Shown: positions 8,115 through 16,488, numbered from the stretch's first letter. The stretch is DNA of 55,409 nt from Alphaproteobacteria bacterium (GCA_020632885.1 JACKEQ010000134.1:1-55409); one strand, 5' to 3'. The notes: generated by a model not told the origin, from the sequence alone. Numbers and translations: made by a program.

Positions 8115-10382
8115 ATGGCTGGATCGGCGCGGCTCCGCTCGTTCGTGGCGCGGATGAAGGTCTCCGAGCTCCAGGCGGCCCGCGAGCGGCTGCTGGACGC
8201 GTACGCGGCGCTGGAGGCGGAGGCGTCGGCACTCCCGGAAGCGGAGGCCGTACGCGTCCTCGCCCACGGCCTGGCGGACCTGAAGGTGGGCGAGCGGCCC
8301 GCGCACCCCGAGGTGGCGAACCTCGACGTGGCCGCGGGCTCCGGAGATCCCGCGCTGGTGGCCCGCGTCCGGGCGCGCCTCGATCGCGCCATCGCCCAGG
8401 GTCGAGCGCGCGCGGATCTGCTCCCGGTGTTCGGGGGGCTCCTCGGCGAGTGGCTGGAACCCGACCGAGCGCGCCCGTCGCCGAGCGAGGAGCAGATCGC
8501 CGCTCTCGTGGAGCCCTGGTCCCGTCCCCCCACCACCGACGCCTCGGCGTGGATCCGACGGCTCGAGGCACGGATCGCCCCGGACACCCTGGACGCCGCA
8601 CGTGCGCGCACCGCCGACCTCACGCGCGCCGCCATGGACAGCTGGCCGGTGCTCGACCTGCCGCCGGCGACGAGCGAGCTGCTCGACGAGGAGGGGCGCG
8701 CAGACGCCGCCGCCGCCACCGAGATGCTCCCGGACGGCACGCAGAACCCGCTCGCTCGCGAGCTCCGCCAGGCGCTGCAGCTCGCGTGGACCCGCCTCGC
8801 GACCTGGACCTGGCCCGCGACCCCGCTCGTGCCCACCTGGACGCGGAACCGCTACCGCCTGCGCCCGCGCACCGACCTCGTGACCGCCTCGCTCGTCGAG
8901 GGGGTCGGGCGAGTGGTGGAGGACGCGGTGTCGTCCGTGAGCGGGACGCGGCGGCTCACGCGCCTGCTGCGGCTGCGGCGGCTCGAGGAGCTGAACGCGC
9001 CGCCGGTCATCCTGCAGAACGAGCAGCGCATGCTGGATGCCACGGTGGACGTGTTCGGGTGGCTGGGCCCGGACGACATCGGCGCGCCCGGGACCGTCGA
9101 GCGCGCGCGCGCCGGGCTGATGGCGGTGGAGGCGTCGACCGCGGACTACGCCTACGCCTCGAGCGAGATCGGGCAGTTGTTCGCGGGGCTCCGCGCCGAC
9201 CTCGACCTGGCCCGCGCCCACGACCGCCCCGTGTGGGTGCTGAAGACGGACCTCGCCGCCTTCTACCCGTCCGTGTCGCACGCGCTGGTGACCGAGCTGC
9301 TCACCTGGCTGGGGCTGGACGCGCGGCTGGTGGCGGTGGTCCGCGAGGTGCTGGCGGCCCCGCTGCCGGACGGGACCCGCGCCCGCCGCGGGCTCCCCCT
9401 CGGCCTCACGCTGTCGCGCGCGCTGGAGTCGCTGATCCTGACGCTGGTCGTGGCCGAGGTGCGCGCCGCGGCACCCGTGCGCGTGCTGCGGCTCGTCGAC
9501 GACCTCGTGATCGTGGCGGACCGCGCCGAGGACCTCTCCGCCGCCTGGGCGTCGCTGCGCGCGGTGGTGGCGGAGGGCGGACTCGCGCTGAACGAGGACA
9601 AGACGGGAGCCGTCTGCGTGGGCGGCGAGCGGCCTCCGGACGCGCCGGCGGGCGGTGTGCGCTGGGGGCTGCTGGCGCTCGGAGCGGACGGCGCCTGGCG
9701 GGTCGACGAGCCGGCGGTGGACGCGTTCGCGGCGCTCACGTCCGAGCGGGTCCTCGCGCACGCCTCGCTGCTGGACCGCGTGGCTTGCTGGCGCGACCAG
9801 CTCCGCTGGCTCCAGACCTGGCTCGCCCCCACCGCGGACCTCGGCCCCGACCACCTCCGCGCGGTGGGGGACGCGGTGGCCCGCCTGGAGCGCCTCGGCG
9901 ACGGGACCCCGATGGCGGCGATGGTGCGGGCGGAGGTCGAGCGGCGCTTCCTCGGCGGCACGCCCGGCGCCCTGCCCGACGCCTGGCTGCACTGGCCGCT
10001 CACCGCCGGCGGGCTCGGGCTGCCCTGGGCGGCGGCCGATCGGGTCCCGCTGGAGCTCGCCCGCGCCGAGCGGGAGCAGCAGTCCCCCGCGCCGCCGGCG
10101 CCGGTCCACGACCCGCTGTCGGACCCCGCCTGGGGCGCCTGGTACGCGCACCGCCTGACACCGATCGCCCCGCTCGAGCCGACGTCGACCCCCGAGCAGG
10201 ACGACCAGGTGAAGCGCTTCGTGGAGCGCGGCACGCGGCTCGGGCGGCCCGGCGCGCCGCTCGCTCCGTATTGGCGCTGGGTCCTCCACACCCTCGGACC
10301 CGACGTGCTCGACGCCTACGGCTCGTTCGACTTCGTCGCCACCGACCTGGTCCCCGTCCAGCTCATCCGGGGCCTCGGGTAG
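8115..10382 (+). CDS. Stand-alone reverse-transcriptase-domain protein (unknown-group/Abi-like)
   Basis: A 755-residue protein starting at ATG 8115, with GGAGG at 8102-8106; an in-frame GTG at 8085 is less likely. A polymerase palm is visible: motif A K377-T-D379-LAAFYPSV (first catalytic Asp D379), RT4 G426-LPLGLTLSRAL, motif C R459-L-V-D462-D463-LVIV (VDD in place of YADD), and RT6 L492-NEDKT497. TDxxxFYPS followed by RxVDD is the pattern of abortive-infection and unknown-group reverse transcriptases rather than group II introns. About 370 mostly helical residues precede the palm and 250 follow. No maturase, endonuclease or integrase domain is seen. It would synthesise DNA from a nucleic-acid template or untemplated; the role, for example phage defence, is inferred from relatives. 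The gene ends 13 bases before a convergent esterase gene. Confidence 0.75.
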   Translation: MAGSARLRSFVARMKVSELQAARERLLDAYAALEAEASALPEAEAVRVLAHGLADLKVGERPAHPEVANLDVAAGSGDPALVARVRARLDRAIAQGRARADLLPVFGGLLGEWLEPDRARPSPSEEQIAALVEPWSRPPTTDASAWIRRLEARIAPDTLDAARARTADLTRAAMDSWPVLDLPPATSELLDEEGRADAAAATEMLPDGTQNPLARELRQALQLAWTRLATWTWPATPLVPTWTRNRYRLRPRTDLVTASLVEGVGRVVEDAVSSVSGTRRLTRLLRLRRLEELNAPPVILQNEQRMLDATVDVFGWLGPDDIGAPGTVERARAGLMAVEASTADYAYASSEIGQLFAGLRADLDLARAHDRPVWVLKTDLAAFYPSVSHALVTELLTWLGLDARLVAVVREVLAAPLPDGTRARRGLPLGLTLSRALESLILTLVVAEVRAAAPVRVLRLVDDLVIVADRAEDLSAAWASLRAVVAEGGLALNEDKTGAVCVGGERPPDAPAGGVRWGLLALGADGAWRVDEPAVDAFAALTSERVLAHASLLDRVACWRDQLRWLQTWLAPTADLGPDHLRAVGDAVARLERLGDGTPMAAMVRAEVERRFLGGTPGALPDAWLHWPLTAGGLGLPWAAADRVPLELARAEREQQSPAPPAPVHDPLSDPAWGAWYAHRLTPIAPLEPTSTPEQDDQVKRFVERGTRLGRPGAPLAPYWRWVLHTLGPDVLDAYGSFDFVATDLVPVQLIRGLG

Positions 10383-10395
10383 CGAGGAGGGGGGA

Positions 10396-11130
10396 TCAGC
10401 CGAAGCGGTTGCTGAGGTGGTGCACCAGCTGACGACGCCACCAGTCCCAGTGGTGCGCCACGTCGCGGCCCCAGAAGTCCGGCGTCACCGGGATGCCCTT
10501 CTCGCGCAGCACGATCGCCAGGTCGCGCGTCTCGGTGATGCAGCGGCCCTCGTGGGGGCCGAGGCCGACGACCAGGGTCAGGTGCGTCTGCTTCACGCGC
10601 TCCAGCTCGCGACCGGAGAGGTTGGGGACGTAGTGCAGGGGATCCGCGTAGTAGACGCGGTCGTCGTAGAAGCCCTCCATGAACGTCTCGGTACGGTACC
10701 GGCCGGACAGGCAGAGCGCCCACTCCACGAGATCGGGGTGCTTCAGCGCGAAGTTCGCCGCATAGAACGAGCCGAAGGAGCAACCGGTGGTGACGACCCG
10801 CTGGCGGCGCCCCTGCTGCTCCCAGATCCAGGGGATCAGCTCCTGGGTGACGAACAGCTCGTACGCGCGATGGCGGTCCAGACGCCAGCTCGGGTGGCCG
10901 TCGCCGGTCCAGGCCTCGGAGACGTTGGACTCGGGGCAGTACAACCTGATCTTGCCTGCGTCCAGCAGCGGGCCGAGGGCGTGCACCGCCTCGCTCGCCT
11001 GCCACTCGTGGGCCATGCCGGCGGCGCTCGGGAACACCAGCACCGGGGCGCCGGCGTAGCCGTAGGTCCACAGGTGGACGCGCTTCTGGAGGTGGTCGCT
11101 CGGGAGACGGAGGTACCGGGGATTGTTCAT
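10396..11130 (-). CDS. Alpha/beta-hydrolase esterase (COG4947-like)
   Basis: A 244-residue cytosolic protein using the ATG at 11130-11128; the frame is open to 11289, but that extension is Asp/Arg/Pro-rich and unlike the family. The nucleophile elbow is G-C-S118-F-G-S, followed by FYAANFALKHPDLV, which is typical of esterase-D/PHB-depolymerase-like hydrolases. The catalytic His is likely in DVAHHWDWWRRQL (H226 or H227), and an acidic residue lies in the HLTLVVGLGPHE region. The early segment VFPSAAGMAHEW should form the oxyanion hole. It hydrolyses an ester; the substrate is unknown. It converges with the reverse-transcriptase gene and diverges from the DUF2505-like gene across 176 bases. Confidence 0.85.
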   Translation of the reverse strand: MNNPRYLRLPSDHLQKRVHLWTYGYAGAPVLVFPSAAGMAHEWQASEAVHALGPLLDAGKIRLYCPESNVSEAWTGDGHPSWRLDRHRAYELFVTQELIPWIWEQQGRRQRVVTTGCSFGSFYAANFALKHPDLVEWALCLSGRYRTETFMEGFYDDRVYYADPLHYVPNLSGRELERVKQTHLTLVVGLGPHEGRCITETRDLAIVLREKGIPVTPDFWGRDVAHHWDWWRRQLVHHLSNRFG

Positions 11131-11306
11131 GACGTGCACCACCAGGGCCTCGTGACGACGCACGACGGCGGGCAGACGGACAGCGTACGACACCTGGATC
11201 CGGCAGCGGGGAGCGACGGAGATGTTGGCGCGACGAGGCCCGCGATCGGCGTCGGGATCGGGATCGGCCCCACCGGCGGATCGGTGCACGGATAGAGGAG
11301 GCGGAC

Positions 11307-11813
11307 ATGGACTGGGCCACCGAGCACCGCATCGCCGCCCCGCTGCACGCGGTGGAGGCCTCCGTCCTCGCGACCACCACCCTCGAGGCCATCGTCGCCC
11401 GCCAGAGCATCGTGGGTCGGGTCCGCGTGGTGTCGCAGTCCTCCGGGGACGGCTGGCAGGAGCGCGTCGCGGACTACGAGCCGAACCTCCCCGACCGGCT
11501 CCTGCCCCGCATCGTCCAGCGCGACTGGATCAGCTGGCGGGAGGTCGTGCGCTGGGACACCCGGGCGCACGAAGGGACGATCCACATCCGTCCACGGCTC
11601 CCCGAACGCTTCCAGGACCGCTTCGTCTGCGAGGCGCGGTACACCCTGGTCGGCGACGGCGAGGGAACCTTGCGTCGCGTGCACGGGCTGCTCGTCATCC
11701 GGGCACCCGTGGTCGGCAGCGCGATCGAGGGTTGGGTCGCCGAGCGCCTCCAGGCCAGCTTCGACCAGGAGGCGCAGGTGGTGCAGGACCAGGCCCTGCT
11801 CCTCCACCTCTGA
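11307..11813 (+). CDS. DUF2505-like SRPBCC-fold protein
   Basis: A 168-residue protein starting at ATG 11307 behind a strong GAGGAGG (11296-11302). The layout fits the START/SRPBCC fold: N-terminal strand and helix, central strands (DWISWREVVRWDTRAHEGTI), and a long amphipathic C-terminal helix (GSAIEGWVAERLQASFDQEA) like that of DUF2505 proteins. Such proteins bind hydrophobic ligands in a cavity; no catalytic residue can be assigned. It has no signal peptide. It converges with the frameshifted surface lipoprotein gene, whose displaced tail ends one base after this stop. Confidence 0.65.
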   Translation: MDWATEHRIAAPLHAVEASVLATTTLEAIVARQSIVGRVRVVSQSSGDGWQERVADYEPNLPDRLLPRIVQRDWISWREVVRWDTRAHEGTIHIRPRLPERFQDRFVCEARYTLVGDGEGTLRRVHGLLVIRAPVVGSAIEGWVAERLQASFDQEAQVVQDQALLLHL

Positions 11814-11990
11814 TCAGCGAGGGACCGGTAGCGGGCTGCTCGGCCCCCCGGTGAAGCCGATGTCGGAGCGCGTCAGGTCGCGATCGAGCACGGTCGGGTC
11901 GCCCGCGTCGATCAACGGCGACCCGGGGAGCGGGCGGAAGCCTGCGTCGAGCTGCGGGTCGAGCGCCATGCCGACCAGGCCACCGGCGTC
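11814..11990 (-). pseudogene. Out-of-frame C-terminal piece of the MopE/beta-helix lipoprotein
   Basis: This segment, in the adjacent minus-strand frame, encodes GGLVGMALDPQLDAGFRPLP followed by GSPLIDAGDPT and then SDIGFTGGP. That is the classic closing motif of pectate-lyase-like beta-helix proteins in this kind of genome. It is clearly the natural end of the protein read in the frame at 11912-14170. Returning from that frame to this one corresponds to one missing base (or a -1 slip) somewhere near 11960-12010. The conserved ending suggests the break is recent or artefactual. Confidence 0.7.
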
Positions 11991-14170
11991 AGCGAGGGGT
12001 CCACGAGGGCCGTCCCCGACGTCCACAGGTCCGACCAGTCGACGGTCACCGCGGCGTTCATCAGGATCTCGGCGTCCATGGGGCCGTCCGCGAACACGCT
12101 GCTCGAGATCTCGCCGGAGAGCGGGGCGCGAGCGGCCACCAGCGGCACGCCCTGGCCACCGTTTCCGACGAAGGTGGAGAACGCCAGGTCGAGGTCGTTC
12201 GCGGCGCTGACGACGTGCGCGGTCGACGGCGACGACAGCGTGTTGTCGACGAACAGGCTGTTGCGCACGGACAGGACGCCGTCGGCGCTCAACACGGCCA
12301 CCTCGCTCCCACCCGTCGTCGTCAGCGTGTTGCCGTCCGCCACGAAGCCCGTCGCGATCGAGCTCCCCTGCGTCTTCGCCACGACGACGCGCGCGCCGCC
12401 GTCCACGTCCACGTCGCGGACGGTCACGTCCACCAGCTCGCCCGCCAGGTCGCCCAGGAGGAAGAAGGTGGTCCCGGGTGCCGTCGTGATCCGCTCGAGC
12501 GTGACGTTGCGCAGCGTCACCCCGCTCATCCCGCCGATCAAGAACGACCCGCCGCTGGTCAGCAGCTCGAAGTCGCCGAGCCAGGTGTCCTCGATGAGCA
12601 GCTCGTCCCCGCCACCGCCGAAGAGCCCGCGGATCTGGTGTCCGACGCCCACCGTGGCGTCGGCGATCGACAGGCGCCGGACGAGCAGGTGGCTCTGCGG
12701 GTACTGGTACGCCACCAGGCCGTCGCAGAACGCGCTGCAGCCGAGCCCGGTCACGGTGATGTCGTTCATCTCGAGGGTGGCCTGCGGGCTCACCTGGACG
12801 AGCGGCTCCACGCCACGGCCGTCGAGCGTCAGGTTGGACAGCCGCTGGTAGCCGGACGCCGCCGCGTACACCCGGTTGCCGTTGCCGGTCGACAGCACCA
12901 CGCCCGGCCCCGTGCCGACGATGTCGAGGTCCTTGCGGACGTCGAGCAACCCCGTGTAGGTGCCCGGAGCGACGCAGATGGCGTCCCCCGGATCCGCCGC
13001 TGCCACCGCGTCGACGATGGTCGCGAAGTCGCCGGGGACCGACCAGTCCCCAGGGGCCGTGGTCCCGTCGCAGTCCTCGTCGATCGCGTTGCAGCCGAGC
13101 TCGACGCTGCCAGGGTGCACCTCGGGGCGCCAGTCGTCGCAGTCCGTGGCGTCGGAGACGTAGCCCTCGTAGGTCGTCTGGCAGCTCTGGACGGGCGAGC
13201 CCCTGCCATAGCCGTCCCCGTCGCGGTCGAGGTACCACGTGATCAGCGGCAGCCCGTCGTCGGCGACCCCGGTGCAGTCCTGATCGAAGCCGTCGCACAC
13301 CTCGGCGGTGCCGGGGCTGCGGTCCGGGTCGGCGTCGTCGCAGTCCGTGCCGTCCGCGACGTACTCGAACGGGACCGTGCAGGCGTTGACCGGCGCGCTC
13401 GGGTCGCCGTACCCGTCGCGATCGAGATCCGGGTAGTAGTCGGTGAAGGTCAGGCCGTCGTCCGGCCCGTTCGCGCAGTCCTGATCGATGCCGTCGCACA
13501 CCTCCGTCGCGCCCGGGTGGATGCTGGCCTGCGTGTCGTCGCAGTCCGTGCCGTCCGCCACCGCGCCCACCGGCTGCGCGCAGGCCATCCCGTAGACGGC
13601 GGGGTCCCCGAATCCGTCCCGGTCGGCGTCCGCGTACCAGGTGGTGAAGGTCAGGCCGTCGTCCGGCCCGTTCGCACAGTCCTGGTCGATGCCGTCGCAC
13701 ACCTCGGTCGCACCCGGGTGGATGGCGTCGTCGGTGTCGTCGCAGTCCGTGCCGTCGTCGACCGTCGACGGTGGCGCGGCGCAGGCGACCGTGGACGCGC
13801 CGGGGTCGCCGTAGCCGTCGTGGTCGAGATCCGCGTACCAGGTGTCGAAGGTCAGGCCGTCGTCCGGCCCGTTCGCGCAGTCCTGGTCGATGCCGTCGCA
13901 CACCTCCGTCGCGCCCGGGTGGATGCTGTCGTCGGCGTCGTTGCAGTCGACGGACAGCGGATAGCCGTCGCCGTCGGCGTCCGGATCCGCGTCGGTGTCC
14001 GCGTCCGTGTCGGCATCGGCATCCGCGTCCGTGTCCGCGTCGCTGTCGGCGTCCGTGTCCGCATCGGCGTCGCTGTCCGCGTCCGTGTCCGCGTCCGCGT
14101 CGACCTTGGCGTCCGTGTCCTCACCACCACCGCACGCCGCGAGCAGCGCCAGCATCCACACGACCTTCAT
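11912..14170 (-). CDS. Surface lipoprotein: DTDA linker, MopE-type repeats, parallel beta-helix (frameshifted end)
   Basis: A 752-residue frame starting MKVVWMLALLAACGGG, with a lipobox at residues 9-13. An acidic D/T/A/S linker (about 18-68) is followed by five or six MopE-type units of the CDDxxxxxxPGxxEVCDGxDxDC form (about 70-400), which are putative metal-binding Cys/Asp repeats (Pfam MopE motif). A pectate-lyase-like right-handed beta-helix follows (about 405-720: FATIVDAVAAADPGDAICV, then repeated hydrophobic rungs). The last ~30 residues turn Arg/Ser-rich, whereas the normal ending LPGSPLIDAGDP appears in the neighbouring frame down to 11814. Either a one-base deletion, a sequencing error or -1 frameshifting explains this. 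It probably acts at the cell surface. Confidence 0.8.
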   Translation of the reverse strand: MKVVWMLALLAACGGGEDTDAKVDADADTDADSDADADTDADSDADTDADADADTDADTDADPDADGDGYPLSVDCNDADDSIHPGATEVCDGIDQDCANGPDDGLTFDTWYADLDHDGYGDPGASTVACAAPPSTVDDGTDCDDTDDAIHPGATEVCDGIDQDCANGPDDGLTFTTWYADADRDGFGDPAVYGMACAQPVGAVADGTDCDDTQASIHPGATEVCDGIDQDCANGPDDGLTFTDYYPDLDRDGYGDPSAPVNACTVPFEYVADGTDCDDADPDRSPGTAEVCDGFDQDCTGVADDGLPLITWYLDRDGDGYGRGSPVQSCQTTYEGYVSDATDCDDWRPEVHPGSVELGCNAIDEDCDGTTAPGDWSVPGDFATIVDAVAAADPGDAICVAPGTYTGLLDVRKDLDIVGTGPGVVLSTGNGNRVYAAASGYQRLSNLTLDGRGVEPLVQVSPQATLEMNDITVTGLGCSAFCDGLVAYQYPQSHLLVRRLSIADATVGVGHQIRGLFGGGGDELLIEDTWLGDFELLTSGGSFLIGGMSGVTLRNVTLERITTAPGTTFFLLGDLAGELVDVTVRDVDVDGGARVVVAKTQGSSIATGFVADGNTLTTTGGSEVAVLSADGVLSVRNSLFVDNTLSSPSTAHVVSAANDLDLAFSTFVGNGGQGVPLVAARAPLSGEISSSVFADGPMDAEILMNAAVTVDWSDLWTSGTALVDPSLTPVAWSAWRSTRSSTQASARSPGRR
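13442..13935 (-). repeat. Three 201-bp direct repeats encoding MopE-type units
   Basis: The block GGTCAGGCCGTCGTCCGGCC starts at 13448, 13649 and 13850, an exact 201-base (67-codon) period. The following ~65 bases, which encode the GATEVCDGIDQDC segment, are almost identical in all three copies, while the rest of each unit has diverged. This indicates recent duplication or ongoing gene conversion of the Cys/Asp core. Confidence 0.8.
13966..14122 (-). repeat. Low-complexity repeat encoding the DTDA/DSDA linker
   Basis: Irregular tandem GAC-NCC codon pairs on the minus strand encode an Asp-Thr/Ala/Ser-Asp linker just after the lipobox. The array creates long meaningless valine/arginine-rich open frames on the plus strand. 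Similar arrays occur at 23753-23885 and, as a remnant, at 28353-28425. Confidence 0.8.
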
Positions 14171-14243
14171 CGGGACCTCCTGGTGTGGGGGTGTCCCGCG
14201 GAGGTCGCTCCGCGCCTGCGCCGTTACGCGCCGTTACCCGCGC

Positions 14244-14864
14244 TCAACCGGTGTGGCCGGTCTCCGTCGTGGACGCGCTGTGCCAGGGCGTCGTCGTCCA
14301 GCCCGTCTCGTCCGTGGTCGTGCCCGTCTCCGGAGGCGTCTCACCGCTCTCGGGCGGCGGCGTGAAGCCCGTGTCCCCGGTGCCGAGCGTGGGCTCGTCG
14401 ACGTGCAGCGACATCGACATCCAGGAATAGGACACGCTGATCCCGATGCCGAAGCCGAGCTGGGTCTGGTCGATCCGCACGCCGGCGTCGTTCTCGAGGT
14501 GCACACCGACCGGCCCGACCAGCAGCACCAGGGCCTCACGCGAGCCGCGGTAGGTCCCGAAGAGCTCGTCGCCGGCCACGCCCCCCGGGGGGATGGCGAG
14601 CTCGACGTCGCCACCGGCGGTCACGGAGAACTCGACGAGCAGGCCCGCGGCACCGGTCGACAGGTCGACGGGGATGGTGAGCACCCGCTCGTCCGGCGTG
14701 GTCGCCTTCAGCGTGGCCGTGCCCGAGAAGCCACCCGCGATGAGCTGGATCCCCGCCGACCCCACGCCCTCGAGCCGCGCCTCGGTGACGGTGACGCCGT
14801 CGAGCTCCTCGGGGAGGAGCGGCGTGCACGCGCCCAGCAGGACCAGCGGCAGCACCCTCCTCAT
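14244..14864 (-). CDS. Lipoprotein with TGDTG/TTT-type tail, paralogue of its upstream neighbour
   Basis: A 206-residue predicted lipoprotein starting MRRVLPLVLLGACTP, with a lipobox ending at C13. The body is rich in beta-prone residues: VTVTEARLEGVGSAGIQLIA, then a repeated pattern ending GDELFGTYRGSREALVLLVG and HLENDAGVRID. The last ~50 residues are a Thr/Gly/Glu/Pro-rich spacer. The body aligns with the protein of the upstream gene (GDELFGTY against DDLLGHY; LENDAGVRID against LHNEHDVRID), so the pair arose by tandem duplication. The ATG overlaps the upstream stop (ATGA). It probably lies at the outer membrane or surface; function unknown. Confidence 0.75.
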   Translation of the reverse strand: MRRVLPLVLLGACTPLLPEELDGVTVTEARLEGVGSAGIQLIAGGFSGTATLKATTPDERVLTIPVDLSTGAAGLLVEFSVTAGGDVELAIPPGGVAGDELFGTYRGSREALVLLVGPVGVHLENDAGVRIDQTQLGFGIGISVSYSWMSMSLHVDEPTLGTGDTGFTPPPESGETPPETGTTTDETGWTTTPWHSASTTETGHTG

Positions 14865-15361
14865 GGCGTGGTCTCCCCGACCGTGCCGCCCGGATCGAAG
14901 CTCTGGTCCGCCACGTCGATCGTGACCCACTCCGCGCCCACGAAGAAGCCCACGAAGGTTCCGACGGTCACGCCGTCGATCCGCACGTCGTGCTCGTTGT
15001 GCAGGTGGTGGGTCACCGCCCCCGCGAGCACCACGGCCGCGGCACCGTTGCCGGAGTAGTGCCCGAGGAGGTCGTCCCCCACGGTCTCCTCGTCGGGCAG
15101 CCGGAACGGGAGCGTGCCCGCGCCCGACGCCCACGGGATCAGCTCGACGCCGAGCCCCGCCATCCCGCCGCGCAGCCCGACGACCCGGGTGTCCTGGAAG
15201 CCGCCCGCCGTCTCCATCACGAGGTCGGCGCGCCCGCCCCAGGCGCCCCCGAGCACCGACAGCGCGCGCAGGTCGAGGTTCTCCAGCCACGCGCGGGTCA
15301 GGGGGGTCTGCATGCCGGCCGAATCGACCGGTCGGCAGCCGAGGAGCAGCAAGGCCAACAT
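14861..15361 (-). CDS. Lipoprotein, first of a tandem paralogous pair
   Basis: A 166-residue predicted lipoprotein starting MLALLLLGCRPVDSAG, with the lipobox at C9. The chosen ATG (15361-15359) gives a very short signal peptide; an in-frame GTG a few codons upstream (VVYAASM) would give a more usual length. The body resembles the downstream gene, with a shared DDLLGHYSGNGAAAVVLAG block and HNEHDVRID. The stop overlaps the next start by four bases, so the two are co-translated. It diverges from the phosphotransferase gene across about 52 bases. No family is recognised. Confidence 0.7.
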   Translation of the reverse strand: MLALLLLGCRPVDSAGMQTPLTRAWLENLDLRALSVLGGAWGGRADLVMETAGGFQDTRVVGLRGGMAGLGVELIPWASGAGTLPFRLPDEETVGDDLLGHYSGNGAAAVVLAGAVTHHLHNEHDVRIDGVTVGTFVGFFVGAEWVTIDVADQSFDPGGTVGETTP

Positions 15362-15413
15362 CGACGCAGCGTACACCACCGACGCGTCGTGTAGCCTCTG
15401 CCGCGGAGGGGCG

Positions 15414-16484
15414 ATGTCGATCGACGTGGGCGGGGCGGTGCGACGCGGGGAGGAGCTGGACGCGGCCGCGGTGCACCGCTGGCTCGCGGACCGCCTGCCC
15501 GACCTCGGCGAGGGGCTGCCCGAGGTCACGCAGTACGCGGGGGGCGCCAGCAACTGGACCTACCGCCTGCGGTACCCGAGCCACGACCTCGTGCTCCGCC
15601 GCCCGCCCGCGGGACGCAAGGCGAAGTCGGCCCACGACATGGGGCGCGAGGTGCGCGTCCAGTCCGCGCTGCGCCCCGTCTACCCCTACGTCCCGGAGAT
15701 CGTGGGCTTCTGCGAGGACGAGGGCGTGATCGGCGCCGAGTTCTACGTGATGCACCGCATCGAGGGCATCATCCCGCGCAAGGACATGCCGGTCCCGCTG
15801 ACGCCGACGCAGGCCCGCGCCCTGTGCAGCCACGCCGTGGACCGCCTGGTCGAGCTGCACCAGGTGGACGTGGACGCTGCCGGATTGCGCTCGCTGGGCA
15901 AGGGCACCGGCTACGTCCGCCGCCAGATCGAAGGGTGGACCGACCGCTGGCGCAAGGCGCGGACCCCGAACGTGCCCTCGTTCGAGCGCGTCATCCGCTG
16001 GCTCCACGACAACCTGCCCGACGACGTGGCCAACGTCGTCATCCACAACGACTTCCGGCTGGACAACCTGGTCCTCGACCCCGCCGACCCCACGCGGCCG
16101 ATCGGCGTGCTCGACTGGGAGATGAGCACGCTCGGCGACCCGCTGATGGACCTGGGGAACAGCATGGCCTACTGGGTGCAGGCCGACGACGACTGGTTCG
16201 TCCGCCAGACCCGCCGCCAGCCGACGAACCTGCCGGGGATGATGACGCGCGACGAGCTCGTCCGGACCTACGCCGAGCGCAGCGGCCGCGACATCGGGGA
16301 CTTCACGTTCTACGAGGTCTACGGGATGTTCCGGCTCGCGGTCATCGTCCAGCAGATCTACTGGCGCTACCACCACGGGCAGACCGACAACCCGGCGTTC
16401 CGGCGCTTCTGGCTGCTCGCCACCTGGCTCGACGTGCGCTGCGCGCGCAAGATCGGCGTACGGAAGCTGCTGTTGCGGAGGTGA
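15414..16484 (+). CDS. Aminoglycoside-phosphotransferase-fold kinase (ACAD10/11-like)
   Basis: A 356-residue cytosolic protein from ATG 15414, preceded by CGGAGGGG. The frame is open further upstream, but that part is antisense to the lipoprotein gene. It has the kinase-like APH fold: a nucleotide-binding N-lobe (YAGGASNWTYRL near 42-53, LVLRRPP), the catalytic loop H211-N-D213-FRLDN218, and the metal-binding Asp in VLDWE (D234). GDPLMDLGNSMAYW after it is characteristic of the phosphotransferases accompanying acyl-CoA dehydrogenases (ACAD10/11 type), not of drug-resistance enzymes. It probably phosphorylates a hydroxy-acyl substrate; no acyl-CoA dehydrogenase gene is nearby. The PARG gene follows after four bases, suggesting one transcript. 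Confidence 0.85.
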   Translation: MSIDVGGAVRRGEELDAAAVHRWLADRLPDLGEGLPEVTQYAGGASNWTYRLRYPSHDLVLRRPPAGRKAKSAHDMGREVRVQSALRPVYPYVPEIVGFCEDEGVIGAEFYVMHRIEGIIPRKDMPVPLTPTQARALCSHAVDRLVELHQVDVDAAGLRSLGKGTGYVRRQIEGWTDRWRKARTPNVPSFERVIRWLHDNLPDDVANVVIHNDFRLDNLVLDPADPTRPIGVLDWEMSTLGDPLMDLGNSMAYWVQADDDWFVRQTRRQPTNLPGMMTRDELVRTYAERSGRDIGDFTFYEVYGMFRLAVIVQQIYWRYHHGQTDNPAFRRFWLLATWLDVRCARKIGVRKLLLRR

Positions 16485-16488
16485 ATCC

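Noticed and set aside
8115..10382. Group II intron or canonical retron reverse transcriptase
   Set aside because: No maturase X domain, HNH endonuclease, intron RNA domain V-like stem or retron VTG/NAxxH motifs are visible.
13966..14122. CRISPR-like or satellite array at the DTDA linkers
   Set aside because: Units are short, in frame, have no spacers, and encode the acidic linker after a lipobox; coding slippage explains them.
12215..14365. A 716-residue plus-strand open frame rich in Val/Arg
   Set aside because: Antisense of the MopE-repeat lipoprotein with no domain signal; the lipobox, linker and Cys/Asp repeats lie on the minus strand.
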